Source of the DNA: an uncultured Paracoccaceae bacterium
GTDB taxonomy: Bacteria > Pseudomonadota > Alphaproteobacteria > Rhodobacterales > Rhodobacteraceae
DNA: 64,000 nucleotides
NCBI GenBank assembly: GCA_947487205.1
Contig: CANKVU010000001.1
Coordinates: forward strand, 310,001 to 374,000
Reading direction: 5' to 3'
The notes beneath the pieces are model-generated. The model did not search any database, had not been told where the DNA came from, and saw only the letters and a list, made by a program, of their open reading frames with translations. A program made the translations under genes and the position numbers. Shown piece by piece: positions 8,468 through 17,189 of this stretch (positions within the stretch are counted from its first letter, which is position 1; every line of letters begins with the position of its first letter).

Positions 8468-9461
8468 CCCCGCCCGCGGCGCCCTCCGCCTCGAAGCCGA
8501 GCGTCCTGGGGTCGAATTCGTAATGCGCGCCGCAGAACTGGCAATCCGCGGTCACCATCCCGCTTTCCGTGGTCATCGTCGCGATGTCCTTTTGCGAATA
8601 GATCGACAGGGACTGGCGCACCTTGTCGGGGCCGCAGGTGCAGCCGAAGGTCAGCGGCTGGGCGTCGAAGACGCGCGGCGTCTCTTCGTGGAAGAGGCGG
8701 ACGAGAAGGTCGGTGGGCTGCACGTGCGGGCCGATGAGCTCGGTCTCCTCGACGGTGTCGAGCAGGGTGTTGGCGCGATTCCAGTGCTCCGCCTCGTCTC
8801 CGTCGAGCACGTCGCCGGCCGCCATCAGCCCGCCCTCGCCGGAGCCGCCCTCGCCCGACCTGAGCGGCGAGGCCTTGGGCATGTGCTGCAGCATGACGCC
8901 GCCGGCCCGCCAGCGCGCGGCGGCCTTCGGCTCCTGCGCCTGGCCGAAGCTCATCGCGAACCGGGTCGGAAGCTGCTCGGACTGGGCGAAATACGTCTCG
9001 GCGCAGGCCGAGAGCGATCCGCCGGCCAGCGGGGTGATCCCCGAATAGGGTTTCATCCCGTCGCCCTGGTCGAGCAGCAGCGCGAAATAGCCCTTGCCGA
9101 TCTGGTCGAACGGTTCGCTCCCCCCCTCCAGCCGGTCGGCGTCGAAACTGGCATAGGCGCGCACCCAGGCGGGACGCCCGTCGGCGCCGGGGGCGTAGTA
9201 ATCGGTGGCGATCAGGCGGATGGGCCCCTCGCCCCGGACCTGGAGGGAGAGCTTCCACCGCAGCTTGATGGCCTGGCCGATCAGCGCCGTCAGTGTCACC
9301 GCCTCGGCCACCAGCGCCTCGATCTCGGGGGGGTAGTCGTGCTGGGCCAGCACGTCGTCCAGAACCCCGTCGAGGCGCGCTACCCGGCCGCGGATATCGG
9401 ACCGGTCGAGCTGGAAGGGCAGGACGGTGTCGTCCCAGGCGATGGTCGATCCTAGGGTCAT
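8460..9461 (-). CDS. hslO: Hsp33 redox-activated holdase chaperone
   Basis: 333 residues, slightly long for Hsp33. The C-terminal redox switch is complete: GCTCGPDK (C-x-C) and CQFCGAH (C-x-x-C), the four Cys that bind zinc when reduced and form disulphides on oxidation. The N-terminal fold shows LIATDYYAPG and GYFALLLDQ; the linker around SPLRSGEGGSGEGG is a likely insertion accounting for the extra length. It protects unfolded cytoplasmic proteins during oxidative and heat stress. Start set at MTLGSTIAWDD; longer frames upstream overlap the divergent promoter. A CATATATGGT stretch in the 83-bp intergenic region is a possible -10. Confidence 0.92.
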   Translation of the reverse strand: MTLGSTIAWDDTVLPFQLDRSDIRGRVARLDGVLDDVLAQHDYPPEIEALVAEAVTLTALIGQAIKLRWKLSLQVRGEGPIRLIATDYYAPGADGRPAWVRAYASFDADRLEGGSEPFDQIGKGYFALLLDQGDGMKPYSGITPLAGGSLSACAETYFAQSEQLPTRFAMSFGQAQEPKAAARWRAGGVMLQHMPKASPLRSGEGGSGEGGLMAAGDVLDGDEAEHWNRANTLLDTVEETELIGPHVQPTDLLVRLFHEETPRVFDAQPLTFGCTCGPDKVRQSLSIYSQKDIATMTTESGMVTADCQFCGAHYEFDPRTLGFEAEGAAGGGE

Positions 9462-9544
9462 GGGCTTCCTCGGCTGGCCGCGAATTGGCATACCGCGACC
9501 ATATATGCGCCCCTGCGCCACCTTGAACCCCGGGAAGCGACCCC

Positions 9545-10054
9545 ATGATCCGACGCTACGGCCCACCCCCCGACTACCGCCGCCATGTCGCCCGACCGGG
9601 GGCCTATGCGGTGATCCTGTCCGGCCGCGACGTGCTCGTGACCCTGCAGGAGGCGCCGCGCCGCGAATTGCAGCTGCCCGGCGGCGGCATCGACCCGGGC
9701 GAATCGCCCCTGCGCGCGCTGCACCGGGAGGTGCGGGAGGAGACGGGATGGACGATTTCCGCGCCCCGCCGCCTGGGCGCGTTCCGCCGCTTCGTCTGGA
9801 TGCCGGAATACCGCATCCACGCCGAGAAGATCTGCACGGTCTACGTCGCCCGGGCTGGGCTGCGGATCGGCCCGCCGAGCGAACCCGACCACCGCGCGCT
9901 GTGGCTGGGGGTGGAGGAGGCCGTGGCGCATCTGGGTAATGCGGGGGACGCCGCGTTCCTGGCCGCAGCGGTCACGCCCGATGCTCCACCAGGATCGCCG
10001 ACAGGTCGTCCGGTATCTCGCCGTCGTCGACGAGGGCGCTCAATTCCCAGCTGA
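9545..10054 (+). CDS. Nudix hydrolase
   Basis: 169 residues with a full Nudix box (GGGIDPGESPLRALHREV followed by REETG), so it should hydrolyse a nucleoside diphosphate linked to some moiety X; the substrate is unknown. The conserved fold ends near residue 140. The last 27 residues (ending in SRRRRRGRSIPS) are encoded antisense to the final codons of the neighbouring phosphatase gene, and their composition looks accidental, as if an original stop had been lost. It is divergent from hslO with only 83 bp between starts. Confidence 0.85.
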   Translation: MIRRYGPPPDYRRHVARPGAYAVILSGRDVLVTLQEAPRRELQLPGGGIDPGESPLRALHREVREETGWTISAPRRLGAFRRFVWMPEYRIHAEKICTVYVARAGLRIGPPSEPDHRALWLGVEEAVAHLGNAGDAAFLAAAVTPDAPPGSPTGRPVSRRRRRGRSIPS

Positions 10055-11225
10055 GCGCGGCCAGGAGCGCCTCTCCGCCGATGTCGCGCCGCGACCGCAT
10101 CAGCCGCGCCAGACCCTCCTCCTCGAGCATGCTTCCGCCCGGATCGGGACATTCGGTGATGCCGTCGGAATAGAGCAACAGGCGCGATCCCGGCGGCATG
10201 ATTACCTCCTCCACGGTGAATTCGGCGTCCTCCAGCAGGCCGATCGGGGGGCCGCCGGCGCCGGTGAACGACACCGTGCCGTCCGCCACCTGGACCAGCG
10301 GATGCGGATGGCCCGCCTGGCAGAAGACGAAGCGCCCCGTCGCAAGATCGAGTTCTCCGATCACGATGGTGAAGTAGTGGTCGGTGCCGATATCGCCCAG
10401 GAAGCGGCCGTTCAGACGCCGGCAGACCTCGTCGGGGGCCATCATGCGCGGTCCCGCGTCGCTGCGCGCGAGCGCGATGTTGCCGTCGGGCTCGGCCCCC
10501 GACAGCCACGAGGACAGGCGCGCCGTGATCAGCGCCGAGGCGATCCCATGCCCCGACACGTCGAGCGCGTAGATGCCGATCCGCCCCGGTTCGGTGGGGA
10601 AAGCCCCGATCATGTCGCCGCCGATATGGCCCGATGGCTGGAGCGCGAAGCTGATCCGCCACGCCCCCTGCTCCACCGGGCGGCGGGGCACGAGCGACAT
10701 CTGCAGTTTGCGCGCCTCCACCAGGTCGCGGTCGAGCGCGGCATTGAGGTCGCGCACCTTTTCCAGCGTCGTGGAGATGAGCCGGTTCTTCTGCCGCAGC
10801 TCGCCGCTCATCTTCAGGAGCCGCTCGCCGGCCGCGATCCGCGCGCGCAGCTCCTCCGCCGAGAGCGGCTTGGACAGGAAGTCGTCGGCCCCCTCGCGCA
10901 GCGCCGTCGCCAGATCCTCCTTGTCCGACTTGGAGGTCAGGATGATGAAGTAGATGTAATCGTCGTCGATCCCGCGCAGGCGGCGGCACAGGTCGAGCCC
11001 GCTCATCCCCGGCATCATCCAGTCGCTGATCACGATCCGGGGCCGGGCGGCGTGGCATACCTCGAGCGCCTCCTCGGCGGAGCCGGCCTCCAGCACGTCG
11101 TATCCGCTGTCGGACAGGGCCGAGATCAGGATGCGCCGCTGCAGGCGGCTGTCGTCGACAACCAGCAGCCGGCCGCTGGCTGCGGGCCAGATCTGGTCCG
11201 AGCACGTGGAAGAAATGACCGTCAC
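9972..11225 (-). CDS. Response regulator with PP2C (SpoIIE/RsbU-type) phosphatase output, RbaY-like
   Basis: 417 residues. The receiver domain (about 18-135) has the acidic pair VVDDS, the phospho-acceptor Asp68 in VISDWMMPG and the Lys of DFLSKPLS. A helical linker (about 135-180) leads to a PP2C phosphatase domain with metal-site motifs HIGGDMIGAF, ALDVSGHG, AGHPHPL, LLLYSDGITE and DDLSAILV. Proteins of this design dephosphorylate an anti-sigma-factor antagonist (STAS) in partner-switching systems; in Rhodobacter capsulatus the similar RbaY acts with RbaV/RbaW and is CtrA-dependent. No STAS/anti-sigma pair is visible beside it. Divergent from the Hpt gene, which could feed it phosphoryl groups. 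The RbaY assignment is inference from architecture. Confidence 0.85.
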   Translation of the reverse strand: MTVISSTCSDQIWPAASGRLLVVDDSRLQRRILISALSDSGYDVLEAGSAEEALEVCHAARPRIVISDWMMPGMSGLDLCRRLRGIDDDYIYFIILTSKSDKEDLATALREGADDFLSKPLSAEELRARIAAGERLLKMSGELRQKNRLISTTLEKVRDLNAALDRDLVEARKLQMSLVPRRPVEQGAWRISFALQPSGHIGGDMIGAFPTEPGRIGIYALDVSGHGIASALITARLSSWLSGAEPDGNIALARSDAGPRMMAPDEVCRRLNGRFLGDIGTDHYFTIVIGELDLATGRFVFCQAGHPHPLVQVADGTVSFTGAGGPPIGLLEDAEFTVEEVIMPPGSRLLLYSDGITECPDPGGSMLEEEGLARLMRSRRDIGGEALLAALSWELSALVDDGEIPDDLSAILVEHRA

Positions 11226-11265
11226 GAAATGCGCCTCACCGGAATGGTCCCCTCAGTACGGCGGG

Positions 11266-11289
11266 GGCGTTAAACGGCGGTAAAACGCC
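11266..11289. promoter_or_regulatory. CtrA-like half-sites within an inverted repeat
   Basis: The divergent region between the RbaY-like and Hpt genes holds TTAA-N7-TAAA (11270-11284), one mismatch from the CtrA consensus TTAA-N7-TTAA. It is framed by the inverted repeat GGCGTT (11266-11271) and AACGCC (11284-11289). The AT-rich core stands out in a GC-rich background. A further TTAA lies at 11325-11328. CtrA control of rbaY-like genes is known in Rhodobacter; binding here is inferred. Confidence 0.35.
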
Positions 11290-11370
11290 GAACCTGCCGT
11301 GCAGGCGGCGCGGCGAACCCTTTGTTAAGCCACCCCCCCTAGACCGGAGGCGCGACGGAGGGAGGCGAAC

Positions 11371-11679
11371 GTGATCGACTGGATGCGCATATCCGATCTG
11401 AAGACCGAGTTCGGGACCGACGGTTTCGAGGAGATCCTGGCGATCTTCTTCGAGGAGACGGAACCGGCGATCGAGCGGCTGTCCCGGGGCCATAGCGGCG
11501 ATCCGGCCGCCGACCTGCACTTCGTCCGGGGCAGCGCCGACAACATGGGGCTGTCCGATCTGGTGGCGGCCTGCCGCCGGGGCGAGGCGGCCGTCGCGGC
11601 GGGGGCGCCCCCCGACATCAGCGGTGTGCGCCATGCCTTCGACGGGGCGCGCCGCGCCCTCCTGCGGATGGCGGCCTGA
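11371..11679 (+). CDS. Histidine phosphotransfer (Hpt) protein
   Basis: 102 residues, the size of a stand-alone Hpt domain. It has the phospho-accepting His50 in LHFVRGSADNMGL, matching the HxLKGSAxxxG signature, flanked by helices FEEILAIFFEETEPAIERL and LVAACRRGEAAV that would build the four-helix bundle. It would shuttle phosphoryl groups between a hybrid sensor kinase and a receiver domain. The divergent receiver-PP2C protein next door is the obvious partner. No kinase is nearby. The ATG-initiated alternative is absent just upstream: MIDWMRIS begins with GTG, preceded by a GGAGGGAGGCGAAC ribosome site. Confidence 0.85.
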   Translation: MIDWMRISDLKTEFGTDGFEEILAIFFEETEPAIERLSRGHSGDPAADLHFVRGSADNMGLSDLVAACRRGEAAVAAGAPPDISGVRHAFDGARRALLRMAA

Positions 11680-11683
11680 TCGG

Positions 11684-12931
11684 TCAGATCAGGAATTCGG
11701 CCAAGATCGGATCGCTGGTGATGTCGCGGTAGGTGAAGTCGGCGGCGTCGAGACGCGAGAAGAGAGTGTCGAAATTGGCAGCGTCGTCGGTCTCGATCCC
11801 GATCAGGACCGACCCGAAGTTGCGCGCCGATTTCTTGAGGTACTCGAACCGGGCGATGTCGTCCGACGGGCCCAGCATCTCGAGGAAATCGCGCAACGCC
11901 CCCGGCCGCTGCGGCAAGCGCAGGATGAAGTACTTCTTGATGCCGGAGAAGCGCTGCGCGCGCTCCTTGACCTCCGGCAGCCGCTCGAAGTCGAAATTGC
12001 CGCCCGAGGTGACGCAGACCACCTTCTTGCCGCGGATCCGGTCCGCGATCAGCGGCAGAACGTCGACCGACAGGGCGCCGGCGGGCTCCAGGACGATCCC
12101 CTCCACGTTCAACATGTCGAGCATGGTGGCGCAGATCCGGTCCTCGGGCGCGAGAAGCACGTCGCCGGGCGGCACGTCGCGCAGGACATCGAAGGTCCGC
12201 TGCCCGATCCGGGCGACCGAAGCGCCGTCGACGAAGGAATCCACCCGCCCGAGGGTCGTGGGCTCTCCCCTGGCGAGGGCCTCGGTCAGGCTCGCCCCGC
12301 CGACGGGTTCCACGAGGATCAGCGGCACCTCGGGCGCCATGGCGTCGAAATAGCGCTTCATCCCCGAGGACAGCCCGCCGCCGCCCACCGGCAGGATGAC
12401 CATGTCCGGCGGCCCACCCAGTTCCTCCAGCATCTCAACCGCGACGCTCGACTGGCCCTCGATGACGTGGGGATCGTCGAAGGGGGCCAGGAAATGGCCG
12501 CCCCGCTCGGCGCAGAATTCCTGCGCGACGCGCAGCGTCTCGTCGAAATAATCGCCGATCAGCCGGATCTCGACCGCGGTGCCGCCGAAGGCACGGGTCT
12601 TCTCGACCTTCTGGCGGGGCGTCGTGACGGGCATGAAGATCACCCCCCGGACGCCGAAATGCGCGCAATTGAACGCGACCCCCTGGGCGTGGTTGCCCGC
12701 GCTCGCGGCGACGAACAGGTCCTGGTCGGGATCGCTCTCCCGGGCCTTTCGCATCGCGTTGAAGGCGCCGCGGATCTTGTAGGAGCGGACGGGCGTCAGA
12801 TCCTCGCGCTTCAGCCAGATGTCGGCGTCGTGCTTCTGGCTGAGATAGGCGTTGCGCTGCAAGGGCGTGGCCGGGAACAGCGAGCGGAGCCGCGCGGTCA
12901 CGGCAAGGGCGGTATCTGCGAAATCGCTCAT
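11684..12931 (-). CDS. ilvA: Threonine ammonia-lyase (threonine dehydratase)
   Basis: 415 residues. PLP enzyme with Lys52 in RSYKIRGAF forming the internal aldimine, [12 protein letters not shown], and the phosphate-binding glycine loop [10 protein letters not shown]. The C-terminal region (about 325-415, [15 protein letters not shown]) is a single ACT-like regulatory domain, as in the shorter IlvA form. It makes 2-oxobutanoate and ammonia from L-threonine, the first committed step of isoleucine synthesis, and is likely allosterically controlled. Start at [11 protein letters not shown]; upstream codons in frame belong to the promoter region shared with argG. The stop lies 4 bp beyond the Hpt stop (convergent). 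Confidence 0.95.
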   Translation of the reverse strand: MSDFADTALAVTARLRSLFPATPLQRNAYLSQKHDADIWLKREDLTPVRSYKIRGAFNAMRKARESDPDQDLFVAASAGNHAQGVAFNCAHFGVRGVIFMPVTTPRQKVEKTRAFGGTAVEIRLIGDYFDETLRVAQEFCAERGGHFLAPFDDPHVIEGQSSVAVEMLEELGGPPDMVILPVGGGGLSSGMKRYFDAMAPEVPLILVEPVGGASLTEALARGEPTTLGRVDSFVDGASVARIGQRTFDVLRDVPPGDVLLAPEDRICATMLDMLNVEGIVLEPAGALSVDVLPLIADRIRGKKVVCVTSGGNFDFERLPEVKERAQRFSGIKKYFILRLPQRPGALRDFLEMLGPSDDIARFEYLKKSARNFGSVLIGIETDDAANFDTLFSRLDAADFTYRDITSDPILAEFLI

Positions 12932-12977
12932 GGTCCTGCCATGGCGCGTCGGGCGCGCGGTGGCAAGGGTCGCGACC

Positions 12978-13006
12978 TTGTCGGCCCTGCCCTTTCCCGG
13001 TATCGC
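12978..13006 (+). promoter_or_regulatory. Putative sigma-70 promoter of argG
   Basis: TTGTCG (12978-12983) and TATCGC (13001-13006) are separated by 17 bp, placing a transcript start near 13013 and a 20-nt leader before the argG ATG. The leader contains AAGGAGGG, a strong ribosome site. Matched by eye only. Confidence 0.4.
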
Positions 13007-13032
13007 CCACCCGTCACGCCAAGGAGGGCCCG

Positions 13033-14250
13033 ATGTCCGCACCGAAGAAAGTCGTCCTCGCCTATTCCGGCGGTCTGGACACGTCGATCATCCTGAAATG
13101 GCTGCAGACCGAATATCGCTGCGAGGTCGTGACGTTCACCGCCGATCTGGGCCAGGGCGAGGAGCTGGAACCGGCGCGGAAGAAGGCGGAGCAGATGGGC
13201 GCCTCCGCCATCTACGTCGAGGATCTGCGCGAGGAATTCGTGCGCGACTTCGTGTTTCCGATGTTCCGGGCCAACGCGGTCTACGAGGGGCTCTACCTCC
13301 TCGGCACCTCCATCGCCCGGCCCCTGATCTCCAAGCGGCTGGTGGAGATCGCCGAGGAGACCGGCGCCGACGCCGTCGCCCACGGCGCCACCGGCAAAGG
13401 CAACGACCAGGTGCGGTTCGAACTGGCCGCCTACGCGCTGAACCCCGAGATCCGTGTGATCGCGCCCTGGCGGGAATGGGACCTGACGAGCCGCACGAAG
13501 CTCATCGACTTCGCAGAGAAGCACCAGATCCAAATCGCCAAAGACAAGCGTGGCGAGGCCCCGTTCTCGGTCGACGCGAATCTCCTGCACACCTCCTCCG
13601 AGGGCAAGGTGCTCGAAGACCCCGCCGAGGACGCGCCCGATTACGTCTACCAGCGCACGGTGAACCCCGAGGACGCCCCCGACCAGCCGCAATTCGTCGA
13701 GGTCGGGTTCGAGAAGGGCGATGCCGTCTCCATCGACGGGCAGGCCATGTCCCCCGCCGAGGTGCTGACGAAGCTGAACGAGCTGGGCGGCGCCCACGGG
13801 ATCGGCCGTCTGGACTTGGTGGAAGGCCGATTCGTCGGCATGAAGTCCCGCGGCATCTACGAGACGCCGGGCGGCACGATCCTGTTGGAGGCGCATCGCG
13901 GGATCGAGCAGATTACCCTCGACCGCGGCGCGGGCCACCTGAAGGACGAGTTGATGCCCCGCTATGCGGAGCTGATCTACAACGGCTTCTGGTTCAGCCC
14001 CGAGCGCGAGATGCTGCAGGCCGCGATCGACCGCTCCCAGGCCCACGTGACCGGCACGGTGCGCGTCAAGCTCTACAAGGGATCGGTCCGGACCGTCGGC
14101 CGCTGGTCGGATCACAGCCTCTATTCCGAGGCACACGTCACCTTCGAGGACGATGCCGGCGCCTACGACCAGAAGGACGCTCAGGGCTTCATCCAGCTGA
14201 ACGCGCTGCGCCTAAAGCTACTCGCGGCGCGGAAGCGTCGCCTGGGCTGA
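13033..14250 (+). CDS. argG: Argininosuccinate synthase
   Basis: 405 residues, the usual length. The N-terminal PP-loop ATP pyrophosphatase motif is [13 protein letters not shown]; further family motifs include [29 protein letters not shown] and [17 protein letters not shown]. It condenses citrulline and aspartate with ATP to argininosuccinate in arginine synthesis (cytoplasm). Divergent from ilvA, so two amino-acid biosynthetic genes share a 101-bp control region. An AAGGAGGGCCCG ribosome site precedes the ATG. Nothing unusual. Confidence 0.97.
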   Translation: MSAPKKVVLAYSGGLDTSIILKWLQTEYRCEVVTFTADLGQGEELEPARKKAEQMGASAIYVEDLREEFVRDFVFPMFRANAVYEGLYLLGTSIARPLISKRLVEIAEETGADAVAHGATGKGNDQVRFELAAYALNPEIRVIAPWREWDLTSRTKLIDFAEKHQIQIAKDKRGEAPFSVDANLLHTSSEGKVLEDPAEDAPDYVYQRTVNPEDAPDQPQFVEVGFEKGDAVSIDGQAMSPAEVLTKLNELGGAHGIGRLDLVEGRFVGMKSRGIYETPGGTILLEAHRGIEQITLDRGAGHLKDELMPRYAELIYNGFWFSPEREMLQAAIDRSQAHVTGTVRVKLYKGSVRTVGRWSDHSLYSEAHVTFEDDAGAYDQKDAQGFIQLNALRLKLLAARKRRLG

Positions 14251-14259
14251 AGACCAGGA

Positions 14260-14323
14260 CGCCCGCCGCGACAGGCGGCGGGCGGATCGACAAGATAGGC
14301 GGGACCGTGCACGGGCCCCGCCT
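14260..14323. terminator. Two hairpins between convergent argG and the hsp20 gene
   Basis: Hairpin 1 pairs CGCCCGCCG (14260-14268) with CGGCGGGCG (14276-14284), a perfect 9-bp stem. Hairpin 2 pairs AGGCGGG (14297-14303) with CCCGCCT (14317-14323), with an inner CCGTGCACGG palindrome. There is no T-run on either side, so intrinsic termination is uncertain; they may serve one gene each. Confidence 0.45.
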
Positions 14324-14335
14324 GCCCCGCGGCGA

Positions 14336-14794
14336 TCAGGCCGCGGCGCTGTCGTGCTCGACCGTCTCGGACGCCTTGCCGATGGCGATCCGGCGCGGCT
14401 TCAGCGCCTCGGGCACCTCGCGCTTCAGTTCGACGATCAGCATGCCGTTGACATGGCGCGCCGCCTCCACCCGGACATGATCGGCGAGGTGGAAACGCCG
14501 CTCGAAGGCGCGGGTGGCGATGCCGCGATGGAGGTAGGTGCGGCCCTTGTCGTCATCGGCCTTGCGGGCGGAGACGACGAGCGCGTTCTCGCGCTGCTCG
14601 ACGGTCAGCTCGTCCTCGGTGAAGCCCGCCGCGGCGATCTCGATCGACCAGGCGTCGTCGCCCGTGCGCTCGATGTTGTAGGGCGGGTAGGTCTGGCCCC
14701 CGGACGGGTCGCTGAGGACACGGTCCATCAGGTCGGCCATCTGGTCGAAGCCGACGGTGGCACGATAGAGGGGGGCAAGGTCGAAGGTTCTCAT
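14336..14794 (-). CDS. Small heat-shock protein (Hsp20/IbpA family)
   Basis: 152 residues. N-terminal MRTFDLAPLYRATVGFDQM is typical of IbpA-type proteins in alphaproteobacteria. The alpha-crystallin domain spans about 35-130 (YNIERTGDDAWSIEIAAAGF, and FERRFHLADHV), and the short C-terminal tail carries RRIAIG, the I-x-I motif that bridges oligomers. It binds unfolding proteins in the cytoplasm to keep them refoldable. The start follows GAAAGGATC at good spacing; an upstream ATG has no such site. An RpoH-like promoter lies about 100 bp upstream. Monocistronic, with convergent argG. Confidence 0.92.
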   Translation of the reverse strand: MRTFDLAPLYRATVGFDQMADLMDRVLSDPSGGQTYPPYNIERTGDDAWSIEIAAAGFTEDELTVEQRENALVVSARKADDDKGRTYLHRGIATRAFERRFHLADHVRVEAARHVNGMLIVELKREVPEALKPRRIAIGKASETVEHDSAAA

Positions 14795-14890
14795 CGGATG
14801 ATCCTTTCGCGAAGCGATTACCAATGTTTGCGCCCTCCCGCTGGCGGGACGGGCCGGTGCCGGACCCTAAGGCGGCGTCCGGCTTGGTGG

Positions 14891-14919
14891 ATCTGGGAAT
14901 TGGACGGCACCCCGTCAAG
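14891..14919 (-). promoter_or_regulatory. RpoH (sigma-32)-like promoter of the hsp20 gene
   Basis: Reading the minus strand, CTTGAC (14914-14919) and CCAGAT (14891-14896) are spaced by 17 bp. CTTG at -35 with a CC-rich -10 is the alphaproteobacterial RpoH pattern. The site sits just past the protease stop and implies a leader of roughly 90 nt. The -10 match is weak. Confidence 0.35.
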
Positions 14920-14936
14920 ATCCCGGCAGGGCCGGA

Positions 14937-15773
14937 TCACGGCGCGATGATCGGCCCTGGAATGCTGCCGTCCGCCCCCGCCGCGACGGGGACGCGCGGC
15001 CCCCCGGACGGGTCGGCGGCCGGGCCTCCGGCCGCCTCGATATGCGCGCGCAGGGCGGCGAGCGCCGCCAGGTCCGCGCCGATCGAGACGTGCCGCCCGT
15101 CGGCCTCCGCCATGGCCGAGACCACCGACACCACCTGCAGGCCGCTCTCCCCCCGGTGCAGGACCGGCGCGCCCGAGGTTCCGAAATCGGCCGCGCAGGA
15201 CAGGATCAGCGCCCCCTCGCGGCGGTCGAGCACCTCGCAGGCATCCTGGATCGATGGCCCCTGGGGCCGGTCATGCGCGTAGGAGACCACCCCGACCCGG
15301 CGACCCGGCGCGGGGCGGGCCGGGATCGGCACGATCCGCACCGGATCGATCGCCCGGTCGAGTTCGATCAGCGCGAGATCGGCGGCCAGATCGCCAAGCC
15401 CGGTGCCGGCGGGGTCGTAGCCGGGCGGGATGGCCACGCGCATGCCGCGGCGATGCGCTTCGGCCCGGCCGTCCAGCAACCCGGCGCGGAAGGTCAGGCG
15501 CCGCGCCTCGGCCACGCGGCCATCCGGCTCCAGCACGCAATGCGCCGCGGTGAGGACCAGCCGGTCGGTCAGGAGCGTGGCGGTGCAGAAGCCCCGTCCG
15601 TCATTGTCGAGCCGCCCCACCGCCAGGAAGGGTGCGCTGTCCGCCCCGGCGGAGAGGAACCGCGGCACGCTGTCCGCCGCCGCCGTCCCCGTCCCGAGCG
15701 CGAGAAGGGCGGCGAGCGCCGCCGCCCGGAGCCGCCTCGTCGCCCATCCCTTCGGCGCGGCCGCCCCCGTCAC
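14937..15773 (-). CDS. Secreted trypsin-like serine protease
   Basis: 278 residues. A signal peptide (RRLRAAALAALLALGTGTAAA) predicts export. The S1 catalytic triad is complete: His in LTAAHCV, Asp in DLALIELD and Ser in GTSGAPVLH. The fold is small with a Pro/Gly-rich C-terminal tail after about residue 245. It probably acts in the periplasm or outside the cell; the target is unknown. Its start codon overlaps the glcF stop by 4 nt (ATGA), so it is likely translated as the last gene of the glycolate oxidase operon, an odd partner for metabolic subunits. Confidence 0.88.
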   Translation of the reverse strand: MTGAAAPKGWATRRLRAAALAALLALGTGTAAADSVPRFLSAGADSAPFLAVGRLDNDGRGFCTATLLTDRLVLTAAHCVLEPDGRVAEARRLTFRAGLLDGRAEAHRRGMRVAIPPGYDPAGTGLGDLAADLALIELDRAIDPVRIVPIPARPAPGRRVGVVSYAHDRPQGPSIQDACEVLDRREGALILSCAADFGTSGAPVLHRGESGLQVVSVVSAMAEADGRHVSIGADLAALAALRAHIEAAGGPAADPSGGPRVPVAAGADGSIPGPIIAP

Positions 15774-17173
15774 GATACCGGCGCGGCCGCGCGGTCCGCC
15801 CGCTCTGCGGGGACGAGGTCGGCCGGCAGCTTCGCCGGTCGCGGCCCGCCGGTGGCCCAGTCGAGAAGCTCCACCGTGTGCAGGACCGGCAAGGCCGTCC
15901 CCGAGGCGATCTGCGTCAGGCAGCCGATATTGCCGGCGGCGATCACTTGCGGGTCCTTCGCCTCGATGGTCCTGATCTTGCGCTCCTTCAACTGGCCCGC
16001 GATTTCGGGCTGCATCAGGTTGTAGGTCCCGGCCGAGCCGCAGCAGAGGTGACTGTCCGCCGGCTCCACCACCTCGAATCCCGCCCGGGTCAGGAGGGTC
16101 TTGGGCGCCGCGCGCACCTTCTGCCCGTGCTGGAGCGAGCAGGCCGCGTGGTAGGCGACGCGGATCCGCCCCGTGCCCGCGGTCGTGGGCTGGCGGGCGT
16201 CGATCCCGGCGATGTCCTCGGCCGCCTCGTTCGGGGTGTGGAGCGGCTCCCCGCCCGGCAGAAGGCGCTCCAGCAGTTCCGACACGTCCACGGCCAGATC
16301 ACTGATCTCCTGCGCCGCCTCGGCGAGGTCCGTGGTCCGCATCATGTGGCCGTAATCCTTGACCGTGGTGCCGCAGCCCGACGTGTTCACCACCACCGCG
16401 TCCAGCCCGCCCTCGCGCCGTACCCGTTGCCAGGCGCGGATATTGGCCCCGGCCTGGGCGTGGCTCTCGCGCGTCTTGCCCATGTGATGGACGAGCGCCC
16501 CGCAGCAGCCCATCCCCTCGGCGACGACCACCTCGCAGCCCAGCCGCGTCAGAAGGCGCACGGTCGCCGCGTTGATCTCGGGATCGAGGGTGGATTGCGC
16601 GCAACCCGTCAGCAGCGCCACCCGCATCCGCGTCTCGCCCCGGGCGGGATGGGTCTGGGGCCGGTCGACATCGCTGCGCGGCGCAATGGTGGCGGGCGCC
16701 ATGTCGAGCATCGCCCTGAGCCGCCTGTCCGGCAGCCATCGGCCAAAGGGCCGCCCGAGCCGCGCCGCCCTCAGGGCCAGGCGGAACCGGCCCGGATAGG
16801 GCAGGACCATCGCCAGCACGCGGCGCAGCGCCCGGTCCTTAAGGGGCCGCCGGTAGGTCCGTTCGATATGGGCGCGGGCATGATCGACGAGGTGCATGTA
16901 ATGCACGCCCGATGGACAGGTGGTCATGCAGGCGAGACAGGACAGGCAGCGGTCGATGTGCTTGACCGTCTTCTCGTCCGCGGGGCGGTCGTTCTCCAGC
17001 ATGTCCTTGATGAGGTAGATCCGGCCGCGCGGGCTGTCGTTCTCCTCGCCCAGGACCTGGTAGGTCGGGCAGGTGGCGGTGCAGAATCCGCAATGGACGC
17101 AGGCGCGCAGGACCTCGTTCGATCGCGCGACATCGGGGTCCTGCAGTTGCGCGGCGGTGAAATGGGTCTGCAT
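15770..17173 (-). CDS. glcF: Glycolate oxidase iron-sulphur subunit
   Basis: 467 residues, slightly longer than the usual ~410-440. Two 4Fe-4S motifs lie at the N-terminus (CVHCGFCTATCPT and CLSCLACMTTCPS); two CCG-type cysteine clusters follow (GMGCCGALVHHMGK and HLCCGSAGTYNLM). It passes electrons from the flavin subunit of glycolate oxidase toward the quinone pool, at the membrane face. It lies downstream of glcE (16-nt gap) and overlaps the protease gene. With glcD and glcE it oxidises glycolate, for instance from phytoplankton exudate or phosphoglycolate salvage, to glyoxylate. Confidence 0.95.
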   Translation of the reverse strand: MQTHFTAAQLQDPDVARSNEVLRACVHCGFCTATCPTYQVLGEENDSPRGRIYLIKDMLENDRPADEKTVKHIDRCLSCLACMTTCPSGVHYMHLVDHARAHIERTYRRPLKDRALRRVLAMVLPYPGRFRLALRAARLGRPFGRWLPDRRLRAMLDMAPATIAPRSDVDRPQTHPARGETRMRVALLTGCAQSTLDPEINAATVRLLTRLGCEVVVAEGMGCCGALVHHMGKTRESHAQAGANIRAWQRVRREGGLDAVVVNTSGCGTTVKDYGHMMRTTDLAEAAQEISDLAVDVSELLERLLPGGEPLHTPNEAAEDIAGIDARQPTTAGTGRIRVAYHAACSLQHGQKVRAAPKTLLTRAGFEVVEPADSHLCCGSAGTYNLMQPEIAGQLKERKIRTIEAKDPQVIAAGNIGCLTQIASGTALPVLHTVELLDWATGGPRPAKLPADLVPAERADRAAAPVS

Positions 17174-17189
17174 GGAAACTCCGGACTGG

